A stretch of 64,000 nucleotides of DNA from Volvox africanus (taxonomy: Eukaryota > Chlorophyta > Chlorophyceae > Chlamydomonadales > Volvocaceae): contig BSDZ01000009.1 of the NCBI GenBank assembly GCA_030268105.1, positions 2,121,501 to 2,185,500 on the forward strand, given 5' to 3'. Position numbers and translations under genes: made by a program. Shown one piece after another: positions 1-10,350 of this stretch. Below the pieces are notes generated by a model. The model was not told the origin of the DNA. It was given only the letters and a program-made list of their open reading frames with translations, and searched no databases. Every line of letters starts with the position of its first letter. Positions within the stretch are counted from its first letter, which is position 1.

Positions 1-138
1 TCTTTTTCAGATGAATACCTTGCCTATGGGGTGGTTGAACAGCCCTTACTGGTTTACCAAGATCATGAGGAATGTGGTATGTTTCTGGAGGGACCCAGTT
101 GGGGCTGTTGGCAACAGGAAGTATTGTTGCATTCCCCC

Positions 139-590
139 TGTAGTAGTTGAGAACCGCAAAGGCCTCTTGAGATGATGACAGGGTGCTTCTGCACCTTGAT
201 ATTGTGCTGATGTGTGCCGTACATGTATGGCTACTACACTCTTCCCCCTCTGGAGGGCATGTCTCGGGCACATTGCCCAATCAGCTGATGCTAACCATAG
301 CCTACCCCGGCCATGAGAAGGTTATTATTATTCCCACGTCCCGATATGTGTTGGGCTCTCTTGCATCCTAAGCACTCACAGGTTGCTTAAGCACCAAGTC
401 TCGTTAACAACTCAACTACTGTCCTATTTTTGTTAGGGACCTGGATCACGCCAGACCGGATGTCCCAGACAGATGATGTCTGCTGCGGTTGAACCAGGAA
501 CCTCACGATCTGAATCTAACGATTCAGCCTCGCTACGATTGTAGTAGTTGAGAGCCGCACAGTCCTCTGGAGATGCTGACATGGTACTTC
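139..590 (+). repeat. Pair of ~50-bp direct repeats inside the retroelement
   Basis: Positions 139-190 and 540-590 are near-identical (both begin TGTAGTAGTTGAGA), about 400 bp apart. They probably mark an internal duplication or rearrangement in the RT 5' part of the element. Confidence 0.75.
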
Positions 591-1277
591 AGCATGCCCC
601 CCATGCCACCTCATCAGTTACTGATGAGGTGTGGCAACCGTCAACCAGACCATCTTGGAGCTTGTGTTTTACCCTACTTGGATGATTTTCTGTTTGCTTT
701 TGTGCCTGAGGAGCAGGTGCATTTAGGAGACCAGTGGGTGTGTGAGAGCATAGAGTGTTTAGGCCTGTCCTGTCATCCTGCGAAGTGTCAGTGGAAGCCT
801 TCGCGATCTGTTTACCACCTAGACATCATTGTCAACATCGCATCTGGTTTGTTTCAGGTGCCAGCAGAAAAGTTCAGGAAGCTGCTGAGGTTAGCAGTTG
901 GGTTGCAAGTCATAGCTAAGAAGGATTGCCATTTGGTTCAGAAGCGTGGGCTAGCTAGGTTTTGTGGTTCTGCGCAGAGTGTTAAGCTGGCCTTTATTCC
1001 AGCTCCCCTCTTCCTGCGACATATTTATGATGATATTGTGCAACCAGTGGGATGGTCAGGCTGCATTCACCTTTCATGGGCCTCTCTTCAGGATCTAGAT
1101 TGGTGGGCGGATATACCAGCCCAGCATTGTTCCGCCGCCATCCATCTAGGGCCCGCTGCAGTGGTCTTGTCTGTTCATGCCTCCCGTCATTCGTGGGGTG
1201 CAGTGTTGCATAGTCGGATTGCGCGGGGTAAAGGTCAGCAGAGGATTACTTTGCGCACATCAACTGGAAGGAGTTGA
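573..1277 (+). pseudogene. Reverse transcriptase fragment of DIRS-like element
   Basis: This open frame carries the RT active-site strand (LPYLDDFLF, two catalytic aspartates intact), followed by the HLG-type region and thumb/connection sequence typical of DIRS and Ngaro RTs, and the first strand of RNase H (LSVHASRHSWGAVL). The N-terminal fingers are missing or scrambled: the segment just upstream is a second copy of one 139-190. The frame ends early by a shift, because the RNase H continuation (motif HINWKELRAV) lies in another frame from about 1241. It is a pseudogene fragment and not an active polymerase. Confidence 0.8.
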
Positions 1278-1949
1278 GAGCGGTCCGCCATGCTTTAGAA
1301 TCATTCCTGCCATATTTGCAGCAGTGTGTGGTGCTGATTAAGGAAGTTCTACTTGCACACAAGCAGTTTTAGGTCGTCTCTGATCTAGGTCTACCCAGAT
1401 GCACAAAGAGTTTAAGTGTTTGTGGAATTTCTTGCAGAAGCATAGCATAGTTCTACAGGTTAAGCGTGTGACTAGTGAGGATAATGAAGCAGACGAAGCC
1501 TCACATTGGATTGATCGGGATGATTGTCGTTTGCATCCGCAGTTCTTCCGCTTGATTGAGAGACGTTTTGGGCCACATGATGTGGACTTGTTCGCCACGC
1601 AGGTCAATGCGCACTTGCCCTGCTTCTCCTCGCGTTATCATTGCACAGGTTCATCAGGGGTGAATGCCCTGTTGCAGCCCTGGGCTGGGCGAAATGCTTA
1701 TAGTTGCCTGCCTGCGGATTCTGACTTCCTGTTGGCTGTGGTGCAGAAGGTACACGAGGAGCAGGCTTGTTTACTCTGCTGGTTCCATACTGGACAGCTC
1801 AACCATTGTGGCAGCAGCTCATGGAGTTGGCAGTGGACCTTTTTTTCCTCCCGTCCAGCACGGAGCTATTTGCTCCAGGGCTGGGGGCCTCAAACGCCTT
1901 TCTGCCCCCTCCAAGCTGGCAGATCGTAGTGGTCCGAGTTCAATGGTAG
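1241..1949 (+). pseudogene. RNase H and C-terminal pol fragment of DIRS-like element
   Basis: Three frames together hold the rest of the RT/RNase H region: HINWKELRAVRHALESF near 1253, then after a stop a stretch from 1399 with RVTSEDNEADEASHW (the conserved D of the last RNase H block) and LIERRFGPHDVDLFAT, then a further frame change near 1765 leading into the LLVPYW region to 1949. The order and motifs match DIRS/PAT-type pol. At least two frameshifts and one stop make it non-functional. Confidence 0.7.
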
Positions 1950-2096
1950 ACTGGGCCCACTCCCGAGGGACCCGCCCGGAAAGCGTTGTCCTCCCTAGGT
2001 ATGGCCTGAACCTTGGTTCCATAGGAGCTCCGCCTGTGGTCTCAGATGTTCGGGTTGGGCAGTTTCAGTCTTTAGCTCCCAGGCTGGATCACTAAG

Positions 2097-3032
2097 AGCG
2101 ACGTAGGCAGGTCATTCAGGTTGTGATGACGCATGTTGATGCCAGCACTTGGCGATCTTATGGCTCTCACTTTGCAGTCTTTGTGAGTTTTAGCGTGGAT
2201 GAAGGTTTGGAGCTCCTCCCCGCTTCGCAGTATGCTGGGCTGTTGTGGGGTGAGTTCCTAGTAGCCTAAGGCTCTGTCCAAGCCCGTACAGTGCAGCCAT
2301 ACTTATGCGCTGTGAATACTATTCATGACCTATCTATTGGGGTTCCTTAAACCATGTGCAGGAGACAATTTTTTATTGGTAGCCTTCCGTAAGGGCTGGG
2401 AGTGTCTGCAGGTCTCTTTGGCATCCTCCTCAGTTTAGGTTCTGGCTTTCAGTGCAGAGAGTCTTGGTGTCTTCATGAGCGCCTTCCTGTCAATGGATTG
2501 CCCCTTTTTCTTTCCTTTCTTGTTTGTTGTCCTAGGGTTATGTCTGTTTTTGTGCCCGTATTCCCTGTTGTCAATTGCTTGGGCCCGGGTTGTTGAGGTG
2601 GTGGGTGTTGCTGTTTTTCAGTACAAGCCTCTGAACTGGTAAGGGAGAGTAGGACCCAGTGAGCATGCCCCTGCCTTGCAGTTGCCTTTGTGTGGCCTTC
2701 CTTGTCTTTGGTTGGACCTATTGCAGCGCCTTGCACAAGACCCTTCTCGTTTGTGGCCAGCGTGGCAGTCTACTCATGGAGCTGAGAGGTGGTTTGATCT
2801 TGTTCTTAGTCACTGTGGTTTGGAGCATCTGTGGGCCATGCATACCTTGTACAGTTTGCATCACGGCGATGCCTCTGCTGCTCGTGCTTCTGGTGTTCCA
2901 TTAGAATTGGTGGAAGCGTTTGGAGTTTGGGGTGCTAATTTGTCGGCACTAAGGGAGCATTACCTCGATTGGATGTGCAGTCCTGTTCCAAGTCGGTGGC
3001 CTTTTTTGGGCCTCTCACAGCGGGCCAGGTAG
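2097..3032 (+). pseudogene. Tyrosine recombinase fragment of DIRS-like element
   Basis: From 2097 the plus strand reads STWRSYGSHFAVFVSF, the core-binding domain of tyrosine recombinases, broken by a stop near 2269. It continues through short pieces to 2676-3032, where the catalytic domain ends with YSLHHGDASAARASGVPLE and REHYLDW. The family has H-x-x-R in the first of these motifs, where this copy has Y-x-x-H; the nucleophile-like tyrosine is still present. Loss of both catalytic residues together with the stops indicates an inactive recombinase. Confidence 0.7.
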
Positions 3033-3086
3033 CCCCTTTTAGTGTGCAATACTTTAACCGCTGAGAGGCCAGGTTTCTTTTCCTTG

Positions 3087-3424
3087 GCTATTCGGCCGTG
3101 AGCAACAACTAATGTGGGCTTGCGTTAGGAAGCCGAGGTAGTTGGGCGTAAGGCCCTGGGCAAGGCAGTTGTACAGATTGTCTTGCCTCAGCCCGTGTCC
3201 TCAGGGCTGTAATTAATCGCATGCTATTGCTTTCCTTTTCATCCTTTTGTTGTTGTTCAACAGGTGCCCGCCCTTCCATCCTCAGTTATAATCTTCCTGG
3301 TTTCTTCCTTCGGTTCTTTTCGGCCTAGGATCTTCGTCCCAGGCCTTTTAGCGCAGCCTATATGTAACATAAATGGCAAGCGCTATTCGTCCGTGAGAAC
3401 GAACAACTAATACACATAAACTTG
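3087..3424 (+). repeat. Diverged direct repeat at the 3' end of the retroelement
   Basis: 3087-3122 and 3380-3424 share the words GCTATTCG, CCGTGAG and CAACAACTAAT or a close variant, at similar spacing. The position after the recombinase fits the repeat structure at DIRS 3' ends. Confidence 0.55.
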
Positions 3425-3549
3425 CATATGCACATATACACGCCCACATTCTGAATGTCATTTATGCGAAATTGATTGACGGTTTGGGCAGAAAGACAGG
3501 GAAAGACTAATTCTATGCATCCCGGAACATAGCTGGCATGACCGCTGTC

Positions 3550-3937
3550 ATAACTTCTAGCAATCTGGGTCGGGGCAAAATGGCGTAGGAGGAATGCAGC
3601 TTGGATTGCCCGAATCTACGGAGTTGGGTCCGAGTCCACAGAGGGTTAAATGCATAGCCCGTGAAGTGCGCATCTGAGACCCGTAACTGGGCTGATGGTG
3701 CGATGTGGTTTGACACCCACCTAAATGCCAGCAGGTCCGAAGGGGCTGGCACATGGATAGGGGCCGTAGAGAGTAGGAAACTCTGCGTAACCAAAAAACA
3801 GGTGATCTCTAGCGGCCTCAGATGAAGACGCTGAGGTATGCGTGCCCACTCGGTTAAAATCCCGGAGATTCCCATAATACACGCCAGCCCGCAAGGGCGG
3901 AGTAACCATAATAATAATAATAATAACTTCTAGCAAT
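3550..3937 (+). mobile_element. SINE-like retroposed insertion with 15-bp target-site duplication
   Basis: The 358 bp at 3565-3922 are flanked by a perfect direct repeat ATAACTTCTAGCAAT (3550-3564 and 3923-3937). The insert ends in a short (ATA)n tail directly before the second copy, the hallmark of target-primed reverse transcription by a non-LTR machinery. A weak B-box-like stretch (GGTTAAAATCC near 3853) lies close to the tail and not in the 5' third, so a tRNA origin is not established. It could equally be a 5'-truncated LINE end. Confidence 0.7.
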
Positions 3938-4458
3938 GGCCTCCCGTGACTTCGGCCCTCCTGACAGCTCACTGAAACTTTATCAGTGCACTGAGAGATT
4001 TTCAGTATATTGCAATTCACACCTTATCGCCTTGTAATGTGATATACTCAAGACGCCATTTATCCATCTCCTTTATTAACGAAGGGCACCCCAGCCAGGT
4101 AGGTCGGGTTATCAATGTGAACTGGTGGTATTCCATCAGGCTGGTAAGCCTGCCTCGAGTAGAGGGCCCTATAGCCCTAATTAGAGTGGCGGTAACCCAC
4201 AGAAATAGAAACAGAGAACAACCAGAAGTAACATGAACAATTGAACGTATAACCTCGGAAACTAAATCTCAAGCTACCCATCATGCTTACATTTCCCCCT
4301 AATCATCACAGCTCCTTACTTTGGACGACATCAGCTGTCATTCAACCCTCACAGTTAGTCCTCGTTTCCTCCAGTATCAGCACCACAATCAAGCAACTAC
4401 TTAACCATCCCCTGGATGGCTGGTCTGTCAAATACCAGACCCGTTAACCCACCTTAAC
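3938..4458. other. Spacer with no recognised feature
   Basis: I see no family-like ORF or RNA gene between the SINE-like insertion and the inverted-repeat element. Confidence 0.6.
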
Positions 4459-5053
4459 CTGTAGTATCCTGGGTATCTACGGCTAGTGTCCAGGATGGTC
4501 ATCTTCCGATTGGGCCTTTGCTTAGGCGGACACAACAGAGATACAGCGCATCAATCATGCTGCATAACCTCTTCCCCCCATCACCATTAAGTGAGACCAT
4601 GAGACCATCACTGAAACATGTCAGTAGTGTTACATGCAAGCTCCAATAAACACATATCATGGTCAGGCGCACACCTAATATATACTGTCTACACCTAGAC
4701 ACACATGCTGCCTTATCTGTCTTCCTCCAGACACTCAATCGGACAGCGGATGTGAAGTCCACCTGAAAAAGCTTGTCTTCCGTGCCTTCGTTTTCCTCCA
4801 CACACACCACCAAGCACCTAGGCTAATGCCAGGTATGTATGCTTTCTCCGCTTTCCTCCTGATATAAACTTGCAGTCTCAGGCGCTGACATCGGTTTTCA
4901 AAGGCCTATGAATTGTAAACAACGCTTCTCCTCAGTGATCTTGTTGTATCTTTGTGTTAATATCCGCCAAACTGTTTAGGCTCAATCGGAAGATGTCCAG
5001 TTTCCTGACGATCCTGGATATTAATTAGCCTTAGATACCCCAGGATACTATAG
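4459..5053. mobile_element. MITE-like element with long imperfect terminal inverted repeats
   Basis: The left end 4459-4517 and the reverse complement of the right end 4976-5053 align over about 60 bp with small gaps. Shared blocks are AGTATCCTGG, GGTATCTA, GGCTA, TCCAGGAT and ATCTTCCGATTG. The roughly 460-bp interior has no transposase-like ORF, so this looks like a non-autonomous DNA transposon. No clear target-site duplication is visible at the outer ends. Confidence 0.65.
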
Positions 5054-6720
5054 ATATCTTGATACCCAGAAGGTAAAAGCTGGATGAGGGGAACACCTTA
5101 ACAAAACAGGAGAAGGAAATAGGTAGAAATATAGGGGGCCCGATTCATAAACAATGAATACAGTGGGGGACAATTTGAGGGTAGCAGAAGCGACAGAAAG
5201 CCGAATACGCTCGGAAAGGAAATGGGATGGTCACTTCACGACACCATTTCTCTGGCTTGTCAATCCTTACATGATACCTCAGAAAAGTGGGGCCCCATGT
5301 AACCCAACTAGCCGAAGCATGGTCATGCATCCAGCTCAACCAACAGTTCGGCACCAACATGGACAGGTAGAAATGGCCTACAGATGGATGGATGGAGGGG
5401 GTAAGGGAGGGAGGGAGGACGGGGTGGGCAGGAGGGAGAGGGGAGGGACAGGGGGGATGGAAGGGAGGGGAGGGAAAGGGGGGGGGAAGGGAGGGAGGGA
5501 GCAAGGAGAGCTAAAGATTAGAAGCCCCAACCTCGATACGCCCCAAATGTTCACTTCGGAACGCAATTTTGTGGAGCATGTGTGGAGGTAGGGTCAATGT
5601 ACATATGGCAAAGAAGGATGTGGAAACAACTGCGCCGGTCATAGCATTTCTTGAAGCACAGCATCTAACATAAAGAACGGAGGTGTGCTGCCTGGGGCCG
5701 ATTGCACATGGGATGAAATCCGGATTCAATACGTTAGGTTTCCCCTACCTTTCTTCCTCCCTAGCGACCCTCCCTCCCGTAATCGTTCAGGCGGGGCATG
5801 TGGGCCGCGCACAGCGGCACACGAAAGCCTAGAGCGAGCAGCCATAGATCTTCTGGGGTCCCAAGTTTCTGTGCTGCATGACATCCCTGCAAATCATCCT
5901 TCTCATAACCTGACCGTCCCTCTGGGGATGAGGTGCATAGTTTTTCCCTCTGGGCTAGCCCGGTCGTTGGCACGCCTTGGCCCTCATTCGGGGGAGCAAA
6001 CTTCTCTGTGTCCTGGCTGCCACGTGTTGTGTAAGATGCAAAGGTTATGGAGGGGCCTCTGTTTGGTGTGCTCGCATTTGGACGTCTCCTTGATTCTTTG
6101 TAGTTTAAGTGAATTCACTTTCACAATGTCCCACGGATAAGTTTAATCATCCAATCCCTGTGGAATGCTATTCAAGGATATCCATATCCCGGTCGCTATG
6201 CAGGGTTAGATGTTTTGGATGGGCTTGAAAAGTCTTGATTCATTATCGACGTATGAAACCGTTAGCCGCAGGGTGGCACGCGTGGCGAGACACGAGGTGA
6301 CATTGCAGTTCCTTTGGCGGCTTTGCGTTGACGCCAATGCCCGTGGTGTCCAGCAGATAGGGGTGTACCGAATAAAATGTTAGCATGCAATAGTGCCGAT
6401 GTATCAAGATCGGCGTATTCTGTGGACCCCACGATACGTATTATACGGCGTACCGCACAATACTTGACCTGTGACAGATGACACATGCATGATACCCTGA
6501 CTTCTCGCTGCATCCAAAGAAAAATCATTAATATACGTACTCTTGCAACTTTCATATCTAATAACATAAAAGATGCTTCAAACAGATGTACTGTCCCGGG
6601 CGGTCGGCCGCAAGCCCCCGGTTGTCCTGAGGCGTCTCATCGTGTGTGCTCGCCATGTAAGTTTAATGAATGAATGCAATTGAATGAATTTTAGATATCA
6701 TCCTGTAAATCAAAGGAGCA
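5054..6720. other. Spacer upstream of the RETICULATA-related gene; possible unseen first exon
   Basis: No recognisable protein exon was found here. The next gene probably has its promoter, 5' UTR and perhaps a transit-peptide exon in this interval, because the first supported exon begins next to a branch-point-like CTAAT and a CAG. Confidence 0.5.
5391..5512 (+). repeat. G-rich purine tract
   Basis: About 120 bp made almost only of G and A on the plus strand, with many GGGAGG words. It could form G-quadruplex or triplex structures. Confidence 0.85.
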
Positions 6721-6727
6721 CGTGCTA

Positions 6728-9700
6728 ATGGTGCAGGTTCCGGTGATGTGTTCCTTGGGCTCTGGGCTCAAAGCGCAACATGTCAATGAGCAAACTTCCT
6801 CTGCGGCAGCATCCAGCGTCTTATCGCCCCTAGTTATCTCACTAAATGATGCGGTACTGTTGGCGCCTTTCGTTCATCCCATCGGTGACCGCAACTTGCG
6901 CGCGGAGGCCACTGCGGGCGGCGATGATGGATCCTCTCTGGGAGGTGGCAACGAGGGTGGGGGTGGCGGTGGTGGGGGCGGCGACAACAGCGGAGGCGGA
7001 AAGGGCGATGGCGAAGACGATGACAGGGTCCTCGCTCTGAGCGAGGTAAGTGAGGGGATATCGCTAGGGCCGTACGTGACCATATGCATATGCAAGGTGG
7101 GCTGTTGGAAAGTTGTGAGGTTATCGTCGGGTCCTTAAAACCACTCATTTTCAGCACACCCGTCACTCTCCCTCATTTTAATGTGTTCCAGGTGGAGGCT
7201 TTTGCAGCGGAGAAGAAGATCAGCCTGCCCGCGGACATGCTGGAGGTTGCGAAGAAGTACGGGCTCCGGTTGTCAGTGCTCAACGCCTTCGTAGCGGCTC
7301 AGGTGCGTCTATCTGTCTGTCTGTTCCGAAATGCGCGAAAATTCCGTATGTGTGCGCAAGTCAATGTACATGTTTGTGTACAAAAATAGGAACATAAAAC
7401 GGGGTTGCAAGGATTAATGATGTCTCCCATTCTTCGCTGCGCTGCCAGTTTAAGGTGGCATCTCTGCACCACGCACGGCATCATGCACAAAAACCTTGGG
7501 GCATGGTGGGCCCGTGTGATCGTGTACCATAAACAGCCCATGCATGGTCCTTTCTTGATGGGCCTCGCAGGGTTTCCTCTTAAGCGGCCTGATCTGCCGT
7601 ACAATACCGTACTTCCGCGACCGCATTCTGGCGGATCCTCTGTTCCTATTCAAGGTTGGCGCGGAGGTCGTCATCGACTCAGGTGCGTCCCTGGGAATGT
7701 CTCTTTACTTGCATGCCCTTATCCCCATCTGTCTGCCTGTCTACCTGTCTGTCTTCTGTTGTTCTTTTCTGTACGGCTAGCGAGTGAGTGCGCTAAAAGC
7801 ACGAACCTAGGACAGAGAAACGTTTTCCAGGTTTGAGAAAGGGGGAGGGAGAGGTTTTAACAGGTTCCAATTTTAAGGGTATTCAAAGGCGCAAAGCTCA
7901 CCGACCTTCGTTGGCGAGCTCTGAGAGTGGAGAGGGGGAGGCATTGGTCAACGGTTGAATCAGGGGTCGTCGCCCCTAAGCCGCAGCTTGAATCTGGCAC
8001 CGTGTGTGTTTCGCATACTCCTTGTCCTCGGGGGGATCCTCCGGGAATACGGGGAGCAAGGCATGCATGGTGATAAGGCGTGCACTGGCACATTCTTCCT
8101 CATCTGCGCATGGAGCAGGTCGGGGAGAGAACAGAGAACAGCGATCCCGGTCAAAAAGCGGATGTCCAGCGACCCAACGTGGTGCATGAGTGAACGAATG
8201 GCTTAACACTGGCTGTGTGCGCACTGACTGTCTTCTGCCTGCCCCTGCCTGCCCCTGCCTGCAGGGTGCGCGACTGTGGCGGAAGTCCGCAAGCGCGGCA
8301 AGGAGTTTTGGTCGGAGTTTGAGTTTTACCTGTCGGACTTGCTGGTAGGTAGGCTGGCAGTGAGGGAGTACTGAGGCATCCTGCGCTCCCCATGCGGCTG
8401 GAGGCGAATGCGATCGGCATGCGACTTTGATGTAACCCCAACCGAACGTAACCCCGGAGAAAAGAACGGGTACTGGAAGGTTTTCAAAGGACCCGGGAGC
8501 GAGAATCCAGCTGCTAGCGAGAATCCACAGCTTTTCCTGCTTCAATCCTCTGCCGTATCTTGCCCTATCCATCTGTGCAGGTGGGCCTTGTGCTGGACGT
8601 GGTGCTGGTGTCGCTGATGGCGCCGGCGGCCGTGCTGGGTGGAGTGAGCCGGGCGGCAATGGCCAATTGTGAGTTGAGCGCGTGATGGAGAGAGGCGCTC
8701 AGATGAAGCATGGCGGGTTAATAAAGCAGCCCGGAAGCGAAGCGATGAAGACCAGGACAGGACAGGAAGGGAACGGAAGGGACTGGTCAGGAGACAACGA
8801 ATGGATGGGGCAGGACGATTAGGATGGATGGTATGCATGGGGGGGGTGTACGCCGCACCGGGGCGCAGCACCTGTCAAGTCAGGGCTTGAATCGCATCAG
8901 GCAGGGAGATTGAACGAGAGGTCATGATCGACGTGCGAGTCCGACCCATGAGTCCCCCCTTCCCGCCCCTAAGGAGCTCGCTTGGGAGTTCCCCCGACGG
9001 CGTCCGTTTCTCCTTTGCCCCCTCGGGTCCCGTGGGTAAATCCACAGCGCCGCTGAAGAAGTGGCTGGCCACCATCCCCTCCGCCGTGTTTGAGGCCTCC
9101 GTACCCGGCGTCAAGAAGTACAGCCTGACACAGCGGGTGGCCTGTCTAGGCGTGAAGTTCCTGGAGTATAGCTTGGCGGGTATCTGCTGTGGACTTATCG
9201 GGCAAGGACTCGCCAACTCGCTCATGATGCTCAGGTGCGGAGAAGGGGGAGGTGTGTGAAGCCGGGCGTAAGCTCCTTTTCGTCGAGGTTGAGGTCAGGG
9301 CGTGGGGGGGGGGCCGGAAGGAGTTGGAGAGCTCGGGAAACAGCAGATTCCGTGGCGGGAATGGCAAGGGATGCGGGGCAATTGTTTGGAAGGGGGGAAA
9401 TGGGATGAGAAGGAGAGAAGGGAAAGGAATGAGAGGCTGAAAGCGGCAAAGGAGGAAGAGGGAGAGAGTTGGGACTTCAATAATAGAACCGGATTGATTG
9501 GAAGTTGAGGAATGGTTATCGGCCCCTACGCCGTTCACAATTGCCGTCTGACCCATCTCCCTCAGGCGCCAGCTGCACGGCACCAAGGAGGATGATGTGC
9601 CAGTGCCGCCCTTGTTCAAGACAGCGCTGGTGTGGGGCCTGTTCATGGGCGTGTCGTCCAATACCCGTTACCAGGTCAGGAAAGTCTGGACCAGTTTTGG

Positions 9701-10320
9701 ATGATGACGAGGGGCCCGGGTTGAGGGATAGGGAGGGAGGGAGGGAGGGAGGGGTAGGCAGGGAGAAGGGGCAAGGAGGGAGGGAGAAGGGGCAGGCAAG
9801 GAGAAGGGGCAGGCAGGGAGAAGGGGCAGGGAGGGAGGGAGGGGCAGGCAGGGAGGGAGGGACGGGCGAGGGGCAGGGAGGGACGGGCGAGGGGCAGGGA
9901 GGGGCAGGGAGGGACGGGCGAGGGGCAGGGAGGGACGGGCGAGGGGCAGGGAGGGACGGGCGAGGGGCAGGGAGGGACGGGCGAGGGGCAGGGAGGGACG
10001 GGCGAGGGGCAGGGAGGGAGGAGGGGCAGGGAGGGACGGGCCTCCCTCCGCCTCATATCCAGATGTGTCGTCAGTCAGCCTTTCTCTGCAGCTCGGTGTC
10101 CCCAGAAGACCCATCCCCCCCTTTGTATGATGCCCCCTTGCGCTGCACAATGCTCCACGATGTACAGATCGTCTTTGGCTTGGAGCGACTGGTGGACATG
10201 ACAATCGCGCGCAGTGTACCGCAGGTGGCGTACGGCACCACCGTCGCCATTCGCTTTATCAACAACGTTATCGGTGGCGAGAACTTCATTGACATGGCGC
10301 GATGGGCGGGGGTACAGTAG
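6728..10320 (+). CDS. RETICULATA-related (DUF3411) chloroplast envelope protein
   Basis: Eight exons join in phase: 6728-7045, 7192-7302, 7571-7682, 8265-8344, 8581-8668, 8901-9234, 9566-9674, 10168-10320 (434 aa). After a glycine-rich N-terminal part (about residues 70-95), the DUF3411 core is clear: LFKVGAEVVIDS, a GCATVAEVRKRGKEFWSEFE block, YLSDLLVGLVLDVVLVSLMA, CGLIGQGLAN, DVPVPPLFKTALVWGLFMG, SSNTRYQ and the C-terminal NNVIGGENFIDMARWAGVQ. Plant RETICULATA-RELATED proteins are multi-pass inner-envelope proteins that influence leaf and chloroplast development and amino-acid supply; the exact transport role is unsettled. The start is uncertain: ATG 6728 is the first in frame, but a 3' splice site at 6736 is equally possible, so a transit-peptide exon may be missing. 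The 8901 boundary was chosen because it alone keeps phase without a stop. Confidence 0.88.
9721..10045 (+). repeat. GC-rich minisatellite inside intron 7 of the RETICULATA-related gene
   Basis: The intron carries G-rich tandem repeats; from about 9860 the unit is roughly GAGGGACGGGCGAGGGGCAG (20 bp, seven or so copies), preceded by degenerate GGGAGAAGGGGCAGG units. The purine-rich strand is the coding strand. It creates long spurious ORFs on both strands. Confidence 0.9.
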
Positions 10321-10345
10321 TCGAGCAGTGTAGAGTGGACAGTTG

Positions 10346-10350
10346 TGTAA
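10346..10350 (+). promoter_or_regulatory. TGTAA polyadenylation signal candidate
   Basis: TGTAA lies 26 nt after the RETICULATA-related stop codon. The short distance makes it plausible but not certain. Confidence 0.35.

Larger units (their letters stand above)
1..3440 (+). mobile_element. Decayed tyrosine-recombinase (DIRS/Kangaroo/PAT-like) retrotransposon
   Basis: In order on the plus strand there is a reverse transcriptase palm with the motif YLDDFLF, an RNase H region, the linker typical of DIRS-like pol (motif FGPHDVDLFAT), and a tyrosine recombinase. RT, RNase H, recombinase is the order of DIRS-like elements, which lack an integrase and LTRs; Kangaroo of Volvox is a known algal member. 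The parts lie in different frames separated by stops, so the copy is dead. Internal direct repeats (139-190 against 540-590, and 3087-3122 against 3380-3424) could be remnants of the split or inverted repeats that define the class, or rearrangement scars. The left end lies outside the window and the right end is not resolved; 3440 is where recognisable element sequence stops. Confidence 0.8.
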
